A DNA stretch of 51,345 nt from Pelotomaculum sp. PtaB.Bin104 (lineage in GTDB: Bacteria > Bacillota > Desulfotomaculia > Desulfotomaculales > Pelotomaculaceae). The translations under genes and the position numbers were made by a program. Below the pieces are notes generated by a model. The model saw nothing but the letters and a program-made list of their open reading frames with translations. It had not been told where the DNA came from and made no database searches. This document shows positions 1-8,567 of the stretch, piece after piece; the stretch's first letter is position 1, and every line of letters begins with the position of its first letter. The stretch spans positions 1 through 51,345 of the forward strand of contig MVQL01000173.1 of NCBI GenBank assembly GCA_002067205.1, given 5' to 3'.

Positions 1-94
1 TGGCGGAGAGATAGGGATTCGAACCCTAGAGACCGCTCATCACGGCCTACTCGATTTCGAGTCGAGCGCCTTCGACCAACTCGGCCATCTCTCC
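1..94 (-). tRNA. tRNA-Ser (anticodon CGA)
   Basis: On the minus strand a full class II tRNA folds. It has a 7-bp acceptor stem (GGAGAGA/TCTCTCC), a D arm, an anticodon stem CTCGA/TCGAG with loop CTCGAAA (anticodon CGA, reads UCG), a long variable arm, a T arm TAGGG/CCCTA, and an encoded CCA at positions 3-1. The 5' part (positions 94-47) is also the last coding stretch of tadA on the same strand, so the two genes overlap. It is probably cotranscribed with tadA from the promoter at 612-640. Confidence 0.97.
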
Positions 95-553
95 AGATAC
101 TTTTTTTCCTCTTAACTCGATAAAGAAACGCCGTATTATAGCCCGGCATTCCTCTTCCAGCACTCCGGACACAACCACTACCTGGTGGTTGAAGCGTGGT
201 TGCCTGACAACATCGATTACCGAATCAACAGCGCCCGCCTTGGGATCAGATGCGCCGTAAACAAGCGTCTTTACCCGGAACTGCACCAGCGCCCCGGCGC
301 ACATGGGGCAGGGCTCTAGGGTTGAATAAATGGTGGCGCCGTTTAACCGCCAGTCGCCAAGATGTCCCGCCGCTTCCCTGAGCGCTAGTATTTCCGCATG
401 GGCAGAGCTGTCTTTCAAGGTCTCGCGCAGGTTATGACCCCGCCCGATAATTTCGCCGTCCATAATCACAACTGCGCCGACCGGAACCTCTCCCAACGCA
501 TAAGCCTTCCCTGCTTCAGCCAGGGCATCACGCATGTAACCAGCGTGGTCCAC
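47..553 (-). CDS. tadA: tRNA-specific adenosine deaminase TadA
   Basis: Zinc-dependent deaminase that converts the wobble adenosine of tRNA-Arg(ACG) to inosine. The 168-residue protein shows the cytidine-deaminase fold motifs: HAE (in SSAHAEILALREA, zinc His and proton-shuttle Glu) and PCPMCAGA (two zinc Cys). The start ATG lies downstream of a good promoter at 612-640. It is slightly longer than the usual 150-155 residues. The last 15 residues (from GEMAEL onward) are read from the tRNA-Ser gene and end at a TAG inside that tRNA's anticodon arm, so the C-terminal tail looks like accidental read-through. Catalytic core intact; assignment secure. Confidence 0.96.
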   Translation of the reverse strand: MDHAGYMRDALAEAGKAYALGEVPVGAVVIMDGEIIGRGHNLRETLKDSSAHAEILALREAAGHLGDWRLNGATIYSTLEPCPMCAGALVQFRVKTLVYGASDPKAGAVDSVIDVVRQPRFNHQVVVVSGVLEEECRAIIRRFFIELRGKKVSGEMAELVEGARLEIE

Positions 554-611
554 CGATAACCTGCTCCTTTTAAAAAGCTTAAGCCCTGTTTAAATTATCT
601 GCAACATTCGT

Positions 612-640
612 ATTATAGCATGGGCAATAATGATTGACAA
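612..640 (-). promoter_or_regulatory. Sigma-70-type promoter for tadA and tRNA-Ser
   Basis: On the minus strand TTGTCA (640-635) and TATAAT (617-612) are separated by exactly 17 bp, about 60 bases before the tadA start. No other gene lies between it and tadA. Confidence 0.8.
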
Positions 641-787
641 CAGCTCGGGAAAGCAGTTCGGTCGGTTTAAATTAGTTCAATGCCAAGCAAAATTACACTA
701 AATTCTTAAATGACTTTGTTGCAAGATAACTTTTAACTCTCATAGGGCAAATAAATCTCAGCGCACTGGCGTCAACTTACACAATCA

Positions 788-816
788 TTGTTGACCGGCA
801 AAATATCTAGTATAAT
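788..816 (+). promoter_or_regulatory. Probable promoter for the SWIM/SNF2 gene pair
   Basis: A perfect -10 TATAAT (811-816) lies 31 bases before the 848 start codon. With 17-bp spacing the -35 would be TTGTTG (788-793), a poor match. TTGACC (791-796) is a better box but only 14 bp away. The rest of the 294-base gap between tadA and this gene holds no other feature I can support. Confidence 0.55.
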
Positions 817-847
817 TGAGGTTATCAAGAAAATTTGAGGGAAATTT

Positions 848-2443
848 ATGAGCAACGAGATCTCAAGCAGACAACTGACGGAGTTGGCTGGTAATATTTA
901 TAGCCACTTATCCCGGGACGTAATTAAACAGGGTCTTGACTATAATAAAAAACACCGGGTCAAGCAAATTGTCTTCAAAAATAACGTTATCTCTTCAACA
1001 GTTAACGGCGCCAAGCCATATGCTATACAAATTCACCTTAACGATTTTACCAAAAGCGCTTGCTCATGTCAGAAAAAAACTTTTTGCAAACACATTGCCG
1101 CCACTTTTTTTTATATCTATTCCAAACTTGACTCACCGGAGCCAGGCGCACGGAAAATTGAATCAACTGCCCAAAAAAATTCCAGCTCACCAAAAAAGAT
1201 TACCCGTGTATTGAAGCCGGAGCCGGCGGGTCCTATTGAGGTCTGGTTCGATAAATTTGACCGGGATTATGAGCAGGTCCGACAATACGTAAAACAGTAT
1301 TTCAAGCCTTTTATTGACCATGAATACTATAACCATTTTTATAAAGTTTACGATGAATATCAAAAGAAAGTTAAGGTCTACTGCCTGAACTGGCCGGGGG
1401 AATCCCAGTACTTATACCAGACCTACGCCACCCTCTTTATCCTGACCCGGCTGGAAGACGCCAGTCAGAAGTATGATAAAATGCGCTGGGAATATTACTT
1501 TATTGAGGGCTATGAGAAGGACCTGATGGGAAAATTCCCTGAAGACCTGCACCATGACCAGTGTAAAAAATTCAAGCCGCTTTTTCAAACGGCCCTGGAT
1601 ATAATCCGCGGCCGTTTGTTTCAAAAAAACAAGCCTCTTTTCGACTGGCTCTTAATCTACCGCTCGATGTATTTAATTTTTGGCCACGACTTTGAGTGGC
1701 TACAAAAAGAAACCTCTTACCTGGAGGAGATAAAGAGGAAAGCCGCTAAAAATAACCGGCACTATTACAACGCTGTTATTGGGCTGGCTCATTTCAAGTT
1801 TCTAGCCGGACAAAGAGATGAGGCTTTAATTCTCCTGCAGCAACTGAATTCTGTCAGAATAGATGACTTACATTATTATTTGAACTTTTTTTACACGGCT
1901 GAAAAGTGGGATGCTCTTTACCAGTGGCTGGCATGGCTCGTGAACTGCATAGAAAATAACCAGGATGAACTGGAGAAAATCTTCAATTACTGCATCGCTG
2001 CAGCGGAAAGAAGCCCTGATGGGGAAAAATTTATTCTGATCTTAAAGTCGTGGCTGCCGCAAAGCCTGGAACACTTCGCAGCATTTCTGCTTCATGCAAG
2101 GCTCCACCGGGATTGGGCGGAATTACGGGCTTCCTATTGGACCGCATCCGATGAAGAAGCAATAGAGGAAGAAGCACGCCTGGTCGAATCACGTGAGCCT
2201 GCAGCCCTCATCCCTATCTACCACCAGTGGGTGGTCCGGATTATTGAAGGAAAAAACCGGAAATCTTACCAAAATGCTGTTAAGCTCCTCAAGAAGCTGC
2301 GTGCTATTTATAAAAAGCAAAAGAAGATTCGTGACTGGAACACATACATCGCCAAGCTTGCAGCCCGCTATGCACGAATGAGCGCCTTTCAGGAAGAACT
2401 GCACAAAGGAAGTTTAATTGCTCATGACCGTACAAACCATTAA
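848..2443 (+). CDS. SWIM zinc-finger protein, partner of SNF2 ATPase
   Basis: The 531-residue protein has a SWIM zinc motif near residues 70-85 (CSC, then CKH in ACSCQKKTFCKHIAATFF). The rest is a long, mostly helical region rich in aromatic and charged residues, without motifs I recognise. SWIM proteins are predicted DNA- or protein-binding and are often encoded directly before an SNF2 helicase, as in the B. subtilis ywqB-ywqA pair. Here the next gene starts 26 bases inside this one, which suggests translational coupling and a shared complex. RBS: TTGAGGGAAATTT before ATG. Role inferred from context; it could act in DNA repair or nucleic-acid remodelling. Confidence 0.85.
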   Translation: MSNEISSRQLTELAGNIYSHLSRDVIKQGLDYNKKHRVKQIVFKNNVISSTVNGAKPYAIQIHLNDFTKSACSCQKKTFCKHIAATFFYIYSKLDSPEPGARKIESTAQKNSSSPKKITRVLKPEPAGPIEVWFDKFDRDYEQVRQYVKQYFKPFIDHEYYNHFYKVYDEYQKKVKVYCLNWPGESQYLYQTYATLFILTRLEDASQKYDKMRWEYYFIEGYEKDLMGKFPEDLHHDQCKKFKPLFQTALDIIRGRLFQKNKPLFDWLLIYRSMYLIFGHDFEWLQKETSYLEEIKRKAAKNNRHYYNAVIGLAHFKFLAGQRDEALILLQQLNSVRIDDLHYYLNFFYTAEKWDALYQWLAWLVNCIENNQDELEKIFNYCIAAAERSPDGEKFILILKSWLPQSLEHFAAFLLHARLHRDWAELRASYWTASDEEAIEEEARLVESREPAALIPIYHQWVVRIIEGKNRKSYQNAVKLLKKLRAIYKKQKKIRDWNTYIAKLAARYARMSAFQEELHKGSLIAHDRTNH

Positions 2444-5369
2444 GATAACTTGCGAGTGGCTGGCCGGGGAAGGCTTCCTAATTTGGGGTGATCATCAGGA
2501 CAAGCATTATGATCAAACCCTTTCCCTGGCCCAGGAGCTAAAATTCTGCCTTTTGATCAGGCACCGGCCTTCCTTCTACGGTACCTTCATCGATGTTTGC
2601 CGGCATGATGGCCGGTTTGTGATCAAGCTGCCCTCCCGGGCGGCGCTCGACTTTTTTACCGAAACAACCTGGGCGGAAAATTTGCCATGGCAATGGAGCG
2701 CAGAGATCCTCAAGCTGCGGAAAATCGCCCCCAAAGTTAGAGAAACTCTAGCAGCCGGGCTTTGGCGGCCTGACTTTGACCGGTGGCTAGCAGGACAAAG
2801 GGGTTGGCTTATTGATTGGCCCGACCAAAGAACCTTTACGGAAGATCGGTCGGACATCCCCTACCTGGAGGAGTGGGCCGGCCTGGTCATTAACGAACTC
2901 ATTGAGCAAAACCAGGAGATCGGGCGCAGCTGGAAGACGATCACCAAGGCTTATCCACTGCTCCAGACCGGTCTGGACAGTCAGTTTCCTTTTACCGGCA
3001 ATGAAGAGGAATGGCTGGAAGCGATCGGCTGGAATTTAAACAAAACCCCCTTTAAGACCTGCCTGGAACTGGCTGAGCCCGATGCAGAACGCAACTGCTG
3101 GCGGCTGAACATAATTCTTCAAGATAAAAATCACCCGGACCGGTTCGTCTACTGGGAACCTGCCGGTAGCGCCGCCGCTGAAAAAATCCAGGAAGAGTGG
3201 CAGGAGCACCAGGAACAGATCAGGCGGGATTTAACCAGGTGGACCAGGATCCTGCCCGAGCTGGCATCCTTGCCGAAGGCGGATAAAATAAGCCCTCCCG
3301 TACCCAGTTCGGAACCGGGCTCCAGAAATGCAGGCGAGGAGCAGCATGAGGGGCCGGAAATACTGCGCCGCGAGCTTAGCGAAACAGAAGCCTGGGAATT
3401 TCTTAACACCGGCAGCCTCCAGTTGGCCCAGGCCGGATACACTGTCTTACTGCCCAAGTGGTGGGAGGAAGTGCAGCAGCTAAAGCCTTTGTTAAAAGTC
3501 AAAACCCGCTCATCCGTTGGATCCTGGGGGGAAAGCTGTGTTGGCGTCAACCAGATTATTCAGTTCAACTGGAGCCTGGCCGTCGGCGACCTGGAGCTGA
3601 CCGAGGAGGAATTCCGCCAGTTTACGGAAAAGGAACGACGGCTGATGCAGGTCCGAGGCAAGTGGATCCAGCTGGACCCATCTTTATTGCGGAAGATCCA
3701 GCGGTTTGTCCGCAAGAAAAAAGGACTTCCGCTAGGTGAAATTTTGCATCTGCACCTGCTGGCAGATGCTCCGGCCGCACAGGAGGAGCAAGCGCCCGGC
3801 GCGGAGGAGGCGCTGCAAATCGAGCTGGAGCTAAGCGGACAGCTGGCCCAGATGGTGGAACAACTCAATCGTCTGTCCGCCGTGCCCATAGTAGATACTG
3901 CCGCTGCCTTTCATGGTCAGCTTAGAAATTACCAGAGGATTGGGGCATCCTGGTTATTCTTTCTGCGCCGTTTCGGCCTGGGCAGCTGCCTGGCCGATGA
4001 TATGGGCCTGGGGAAAACGATTCAGTGGATCGCCTACCTGCTTAAAGTTAAGGAGTCTGAAGAGCAATTACGCCCGTCACTTTTGATCTGCCCAACCACT
4101 GTCCTGGGCAACTGGACAAAGGAGCTGGAGCGGTTCGCCCCCGGTCTGAAAGTATATCTTCACTATGGACCGCGGCGGGCGCGGGGTGAGGATTTCCCAA
4201 CTAAGGTGGAGGGAATGGACCTGGTGATCACCTCTTATAATTTGGCCCACTTAGACGAAGCGGAACTTTGCTCAATACAGTGGGACTGCATTTGTCTGGA
4301 CGAGGCCCAGAACATCAAAAACGAATACACCAAGCAGTCGGCTGCAGTACGCAAGTTTACCGGCCGCCACCGCGTGGCCATGACCGGGACCCCGATGGAA
4401 AACCGACTGACTGAGCTTTGGTCAATTTTTGATTTCATCAATCCCGGCTACCTGGGGGGGAGCGGGGAGTTTAGCCGCCGGTTCGTCAGTGTGATTGAAA
4501 GAAAAAAAGACCGGCAGGTTATTGAGCGGGTGCAAAGACTAATTCAGCCTTTCCTGTTGCGGCGGTTAAAAAGCGACCCGGCTATAGAACTGGACTTGCC
4601 AGCCAAGCAAGAGCTTAAAGACTACATTCCACTGACTCTGGAGCAGGCCTCTCTGTACGAAAATGTGATCCATGAGCTTTTCGAGCAATTGAAGGATGTA
4701 GACGGAATGGCCCGCCGGGGACTAATCCTCTCAGCGATCACCAGGTTAAAGCAAATCTGTGACCACCCGGCGCTGTTGCTCAAAGAGGAAACCCCCTCCG
4801 GTCTCAGAAAGCGCTCCAACAAGATTGACCGTTTGCTGGAAATGGTGGATGAGCTGCGCCAGGAAGGGGACCGCTGCCTGATCTTTACCCAGTTCGTCAA
4901 AATGGGCAATCTGCTGCAGCAGGCTCTGGAAAGGGAATTGGGCGAGCAGGCCTTTTTTCTGCACGGCGGTACACCAAGAAAACAGCGAGAGGAGATGATC
5001 TCCCGCTTCCAGGCGCCGCCCAAGTCCGGCCAAAAAAACTGCAATGTTTTTATCCTGTCTTTGAAAGCAGGTGGTCTGGGCCTCAACCTAACCGCCGCCA
5101 ACCATGTTTTTCACTTTGACCGGTGGTGGAACCCGGCCGTCGAAAACCAGGCTACCGACCGTTCGCACCGGATCGGCCAGGCTAAAAACGTCCTGGTCCA
5201 TAAGTTTATCAGCCTTGGCACTATGGAAGAGCGAATTGACGAGATGATCGAGCGCAAGACCGGTTTGAACGAGCTGATTGTGGGCGGGGGGGAAACTTGG
5301 ATCACGGAGATTCCCACCAGCGAGCTGCGGGATATCTTTGCCCTGCGCAAGGAGTGGATCGGGAGTTAA
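2418..5369 (+). CDS. SNF2-family DEAD/DEAH-box ATPase (YwqA-like)
   Basis: The 983-residue protein has a poorly conserved N-terminal half and a C-terminal SNF2 motor. Visible motifs are DDMGLGKTIQ (Walker A, about residue 525), DEAQ (motif II), MTGTPMENRL (motif III), LSLKAGGLGLNL (motif V) and DRSHRIGQ (motif VI). It is a double-strand-DNA translocase rather than a true unwinding helicase, by family knowledge. The start is either TTG at 2418 or ATG at 2424; both lie inside the upstream SWIM gene. Bacterial SNF2 proteins of this length are found with SWIM partners. Cellular role not established from sequence. Confidence 0.93.
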   Translation: MLMTVQTIKITCEWLAGEGFLIWGDHQDKHYDQTLSLAQELKFCLLIRHRPSFYGTFIDVCRHDGRFVIKLPSRAALDFFTETTWAENLPWQWSAEILKLRKIAPKVRETLAAGLWRPDFDRWLAGQRGWLIDWPDQRTFTEDRSDIPYLEEWAGLVINELIEQNQEIGRSWKTITKAYPLLQTGLDSQFPFTGNEEEWLEAIGWNLNKTPFKTCLELAEPDAERNCWRLNIILQDKNHPDRFVYWEPAGSAAAEKIQEEWQEHQEQIRRDLTRWTRILPELASLPKADKISPPVPSSEPGSRNAGEEQHEGPEILRRELSETEAWEFLNTGSLQLAQAGYTVLLPKWWEEVQQLKPLLKVKTRSSVGSWGESCVGVNQIIQFNWSLAVGDLELTEEEFRQFTEKERRLMQVRGKWIQLDPSLLRKIQRFVRKKKGLPLGEILHLHLLADAPAAQEEQAPGAEEALQIELELSGQLAQMVEQLNRLSAVPIVDTAAAFHGQLRNYQRIGASWLFFLRRFGLGSCLADDMGLGKTIQWIAYLLKVKESEEQLRPSLLICPTTVLGNWTKELERFAPGLKVYLHYGPRRARGEDFPTKVEGMDLVITSYNLAHLDEAELCSIQWDCICLDEAQNIKNEYTKQSAAVRKFTGRHRVAMTGTPMENRLTELWSIFDFINPGYLGGSGEFSRRFVSVIERKKDRQVIERVQRLIQPFLLRRLKSDPAIELDLPAKQELKDYIPLTLEQASLYENVIHELFEQLKDVDGMARRGLILSAITRLKQICDHPALLLKEETPSGLRKRSNKIDRLLEMVDELRQEGDRCLIFTQFVKMGNLLQQALERELGEQAFFLHGGTPRKQREEMISRFQAPPKSGQKNCNVFILSLKAGGLGLNLTAANHVFHFDRWWNPAVENQATDRSHRIGQAKNVLVHKFISLGTMEERIDEMIERKTGLNELIVGGGETWITEIPTSELRDIFALRKEWIGS

Positions 5370-5455
5370 GATTTCGTTTGGTAAAAGCTTGGTTCTGAAG
5401 CAGTCACTTTTAGAACTTTCCAGAGTCATCTATGGGATACTGGAGGTAGAGACAA

Positions 5456-5626
5456 TTGTCGCGTAAAAAACCCAACAATAAAAAAAACAGCCATCACAGG
5501 ACAAAAGTCAGGACTATACGAAAAGACAAGGCCAAGGCAAGCGTCGATCTTGACTTGCCCGGTTTGCAACACCTTTCTAAGCCCTGGCAGGAATTTTACT
5601 GCCGAGTTATTGACCAGATAAAATAA
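5456..5626 (+). CDS. Small basic protein, hypothetical
   Basis: A 56-codon frame starts at TTG 5456 with a well placed GGAGG (around 5442-5446). The N-terminal half is strongly basic (SRKKPNNKK, then several Arg/Lys). The C-terminal half is mixed (LPGLQHLSKPWQEFYCRVID). It follows the SNF2 gene on the same strand by 86 bases. I do not recognise the family. A small nucleic-acid-binding protein is possible, and a chance frame cannot be excluded. Confidence 0.45.
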   Translation: MSRKKPNNKKNSHHRTKVRTIRKDKAKASVDLDLPGLQHLSKPWQEFYCRVIDQIK

Positions 5627-5655
5627 ACTTGCATTTGGCCTAACAAACCTGTCCC

Positions 5656-6465
5656 TTAATAATTATGAGTATGATAGTGAGTGTGCTTGCTGCCGGCATG
5701 CCTGTGATAATAATCATCCACCAAATTTACTCTTTTTAACAACTCAATGTCTTCTAAAATTTCGATGGTGGTTGAATCTGCCACAATTTCGTGATTATCC
5801 AAAAGTATGGCTCTATCTGATATTTCTTGAACCAATTCCAGGTTATGAGTAGAAGTAATCAGCGTTTTACCGGCCTTATTTAAATTTACCAGCAATTCCA
5901 CCAGCCATCTTTGCGTGCGTGGATCGAGCCCGTTGGTCGGCTCATCTAGAATAAGGACCTCAGGGTTCATCACCAGGATGGAGGCAAAGGCAACTTTCTT
6001 TTTTTCTCCGCCGCTTAGTTTAAAAGGTGTTTTATTCCGCAGGTACTCAATTTCCAGCATATCTATAACATCATTAATCCTCTGTCTGACCTGGTCCTCC
6101 GGTAAACTGAGCTGCAAGGGCCCGAAAGCGATTTCCTCCTCTACCGTACTGCAGAAAAGCTGTACGTCCGCATCCTGAAAAATAAACCCGATCCGTCTAT
6201 GATAGGACTTCGAGAAGCTATCGTCAGAAAATGACTTTTCGGTGACTGCAGTATCAAAGGCAAAAAAACTACCTCGTTCCGGATACAACAGCCCGGCCAG
6301 CATTTTCAGCAATGTAGATTTCCCGCTTCCGTTGACACCAAGAATGGCTACCCTTTCCCCCTTAAAAATACTGAGGTTAACCTTCTGCAAAACAGGCTTC
6401 TCCAACGGATAGGAAAAATAAACATCAGCAAGTTGGAATACAATTTTCCCAGTATGTCTAATCAA
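5656..6465 (-). CDS. nikO: ECF-type nickel/cobalt transporter ATPase (NikO/CbiO)
   Basis: ABC ATPase of 269 residues that energises group I energy-coupling-factor metal uptake. Motifs: Walker A GVNGSGKST (about residues 44-52), signature LSGGEKKKVAFA, Walker B VLILDEPTNGLD and the H-loop STHN. The C-terminus is histidine-rich (HRHAGSKHTHYHTHNY), which suggests metal binding. The start overlaps the end of the upstream permease gene by 4 bases. Nickel rather than cobalt is inferred from the adjacent hydrogenase genes; no cobalamin riboswitch is visible upstream of the operon. Confidence 0.92.
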   Translation of the reverse strand: MIRHTGKIVFQLADVYFSYPLEKPVLQKVNLSIFKGERVAILGVNGSGKSTLLKMLAGLLYPERGSFFAFDTAVTEKSFSDDSFSKSYHRRIGFIFQDADVQLFCSTVEEEIAFGPLQLSLPEDQVRQRINDVIDMLEIEYLRNKTPFKLSGGEKKKVAFASILVMNPEVLILDEPTNGLDPRTQRWLVELLVNLNKAGKTLITSTHNLELVQEISDRAILLDNHEIVADSTTIEILEDIELLKRVNLVDDYYHRHAGSKHTHYHTHNY

Positions 6466-7385
6466 AATATTATTTCTCCCATCACTATTACTAACACAAT
6501 AATTAAATTACTGCTTAGCCAAAAATAATCGGCCCGGCGTAATTTAAAAGAATTCAGGCACACCGGCTCCCCGGTGTACCCCCTGCATCGCATTGCCTCA
6601 TAAATCTCCCCACTTAAAAAATATGCCTTAACAAAAAGAAAAGAAATCCGACCGGCGATAAAAGATCTATTATCTTTCCGGCTAATCTTGCCCACAGTCC
6701 TTAACCATCTCGATTCCAGCATCTCCATGGATATTTTAGCGATGACATAAATATATCTGTAGGTCATATTTAATATTGCTATCACCTGCAGCGGTACATG
6801 CAGGAAGGAAAGCGATTTAGTTAAATGTGACCACCTGGTGGTCATCACCAGGATGTAGCCAAAAGAAAAAGATACCCCGACCCGAACAGCCATTTTAGAT
6901 ATTGCCGCTAGCCCCTCATAGGAAAAATAAAGCTCCGGGGGAAAATTGATGCTCCAGAGCTTTAATGCTAAGGCTTGATAAACATATAAAGCAGGTTTCC
7001 CTGGAATAAAAAAGTTAGTGGCGGCCGGTACCGACACAATCAATAAGAACAGCGGGTAAATCATCCATACTCTGCTCAAATAATCTTTCAGGCTCAAACC
7101 GGACAGCCAGACATACATTGACGCCGCAAAGGTCAGGAAAAGTAAAGTCAGCAGGCTTTTAGTCAAACCGCAGCAGACTATAAAAAATAGTATTGTCACT
7201 AACTTCACCCGCGGGTCAATACCTTGCATTAATTTCTTGCGCAGCGCATAGCTTTCGCTAAATACTTCATGGTAGATCACCTTTGAAATACTTAAAAGCG
7301 AATTCAGTAAAAATCGGGCTTTTGCCGGTCTTTTTTTTTCTTCGACAATATTGGAGGCTCCAAGCATCCAATCAGGGATATTCAC
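6462..7385 (-). CDS. nikQ: ECF-type nickel/cobalt transporter permease (NikQ/CbiQ)
   Basis: Membrane T-component of 307 residues. Hydrophobic segments follow the DPRVKLVTILFFIV signature typical of CbiQ, and the coupling motif EAMRCRGYTG is near residue 270. It couples the ATPase (next gene, 4-base overlap) to the substrate-binding NikMN subunit. The N-terminus is about 50 residues longer than common CbiQ proteins; an internal start such as the Met before QGIDPRVK is possible. Confidence 0.9.
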   Translation of the reverse strand: MNIPDWMLGASNIVEEKKRPAKARFLLNSLLSISKVIYHEVFSESYALRKKLMQGIDPRVKLVTILFFIVCCGLTKSLLTLLFLTFAASMYVWLSGLSLKDYLSRVWMIYPLFLLIVSVPAATNFFIPGKPALYVYQALALKLWSINFPPELYFSYEGLAAISKMAVRVGVSFSFGYILVMTTRWSHLTKSLSFLHVPLQVIAILNMTYRYIYVIAKISMEMLESRWLRTVGKISRKDNRSFIAGRISFLFVKAYFLSGEIYEAMRCRGYTGEPVCLNSFKLRRADYFWLSSNLIIVLVIVMGEIIF

Positions 7386-7418
7386 CCCATGTCAGTTCAT
7401 CCTTTCATTTGCCGCTGC

Positions 7419-8444
7419 TTAGTTGCTTTCCTGCTCGCCAATAATCAGCCTGGCGGTGAAAAATATGACGGTGCCGATAATTAATATGCCCATTACGGCT
7501 GAAGCAATATAAACCAGCGATGAACAGAAAAAACTACCGTCCAGCCCCGGTATGGAATAGTCAGGCATCAGCGCCTGCCGAAGATCAGCTGTTTTTCTAT
7601 ATCCCTCTGGTATAAAACCAACTTTTTCAACCAACTCCTCCGCACTCCACTCACCCCAGGCTGTACCCGCAGCCAGTAATCCAAGTGGACTTAACACCAC
7701 CATCCCCAGCAAGCCGGTTAACACCGGCTTATAAATTTTCCAGAAGGATAGTCCCTTTTCATCTTCCCTGACCGAGGTTACGTTCAGCAAGTATGGAGCT
7801 AATTTTGCCAAATAGGATATCGCCGCAACAGTAATTATTCCTTCAATTGGGCCGGCAAATAAAAGGTGCTCAAACATCATGGCTGTAACAGAGACAGACA
7901 GCGGGTAGTACCCATATAAGGGCGTGCCGTCGGCGGCTTTAAAAAGAAGCGGCTGTATGCCGAAAGCAATAGCTGTCGACAAAGCGGCCAAATTAAGACC
8001 CACATAACTTCCGGCAAAAACCCCGAACAGGCTTCGCTTTGACAGTATATCCGACTTGCCGGCAACCACCCGGTAGAGATAATATCCGGTAAACGGCATA
8101 ATTACTGCGATATTAAAACAATTAATCCCCAGGGACAGGATGCCGCCGTCGCCAAAAACCAGCGCCTGGATCATCAAGGCAACAGAAACAGCTACACAGG
8201 CAGCCCACGGCCCCAGAAGGATCGCGATAAACACTGCGCCCACAGCGTGAACTGAGCTCTCCCCCAATGGAACATTGAACATCATGATCACAAAGGAAAA
8301 GGCGGCACACAAAGACAACAGGGGCATTTGCCGGTGACTTAGCGCCGTTTTAACCTTTCTTAAAGCAGCCGCCCACAGAGGCACCATCACCCCCATTGCT
8401 GGTAAGGTTGTCTGAAGGCCTAGGTAGCCGTCAGGGATATGCAT
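7419..8444 (-). CDS. nikMN: ECF nickel transporter substrate-binding subunit NikMN (fused CbiM/CbiN-like)
   Basis: The 341-residue membrane protein starts MHIPDGYLG. This is the N-terminal metal-binding signature in which the amino group, His2 and a later His chelate Ni2+ or Co2+. The first ~230 residues match CbiM/NikM. The remainder adds an extracytoplasmic loop and a last hydrophobic helix near residues 310-330, fitting the fused NikN part. RBS GAAAGGGGTT precedes the ATG by a few bases. It is first in the nikMN-Q-O operon, directly after the hydrogenase relic. Confidence 0.92.
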   Translation of the reverse strand: MHIPDGYLGLQTTLPAMGVMVPLWAAALRKVKTALSHRQMPLLSLCAAFSFVIMMFNVPLGESSVHAVGAVFIAILLGPWAACVAVSVALMIQALVFGDGGILSLGINCFNIAVIMPFTGYYLYRVVAGKSDILSKRSLFGVFAGSYVGLNLAALSTAIAFGIQPLLFKAADGTPLYGYYPLSVSVTAMMFEHLLFAGPIEGIITVAAISYLAKLAPYLLNVTSVREDEKGLSFWKIYKPVLTGLLGMVVLSPLGLLAAGTAWGEWSAEELVEKVGFIPEGYRKTADLRQALMPDYSIPGLDGSFFCSSLVYIASAVMGILIIGTVIFFTARLIIGEQESN

Positions 8445-8567
8445 TAAGAAACCCCTTTCAATAAAAGAATAGAACGCAAAAAGGAGCTATTTACATAGTT
8501 CTTTATGGGTTATAAAATAACAGCCCTCATGAATTAATAAAATTAAGGCTTTTAACCATAAGGATAT

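Noticed and set aside
8445..8567. Cobalamin riboswitch upstream of nikMN
   Set aside because: No conserved cobalamin-box pattern seen; the gap is short and AT-rich, so nickel rather than cobalt is preferred.
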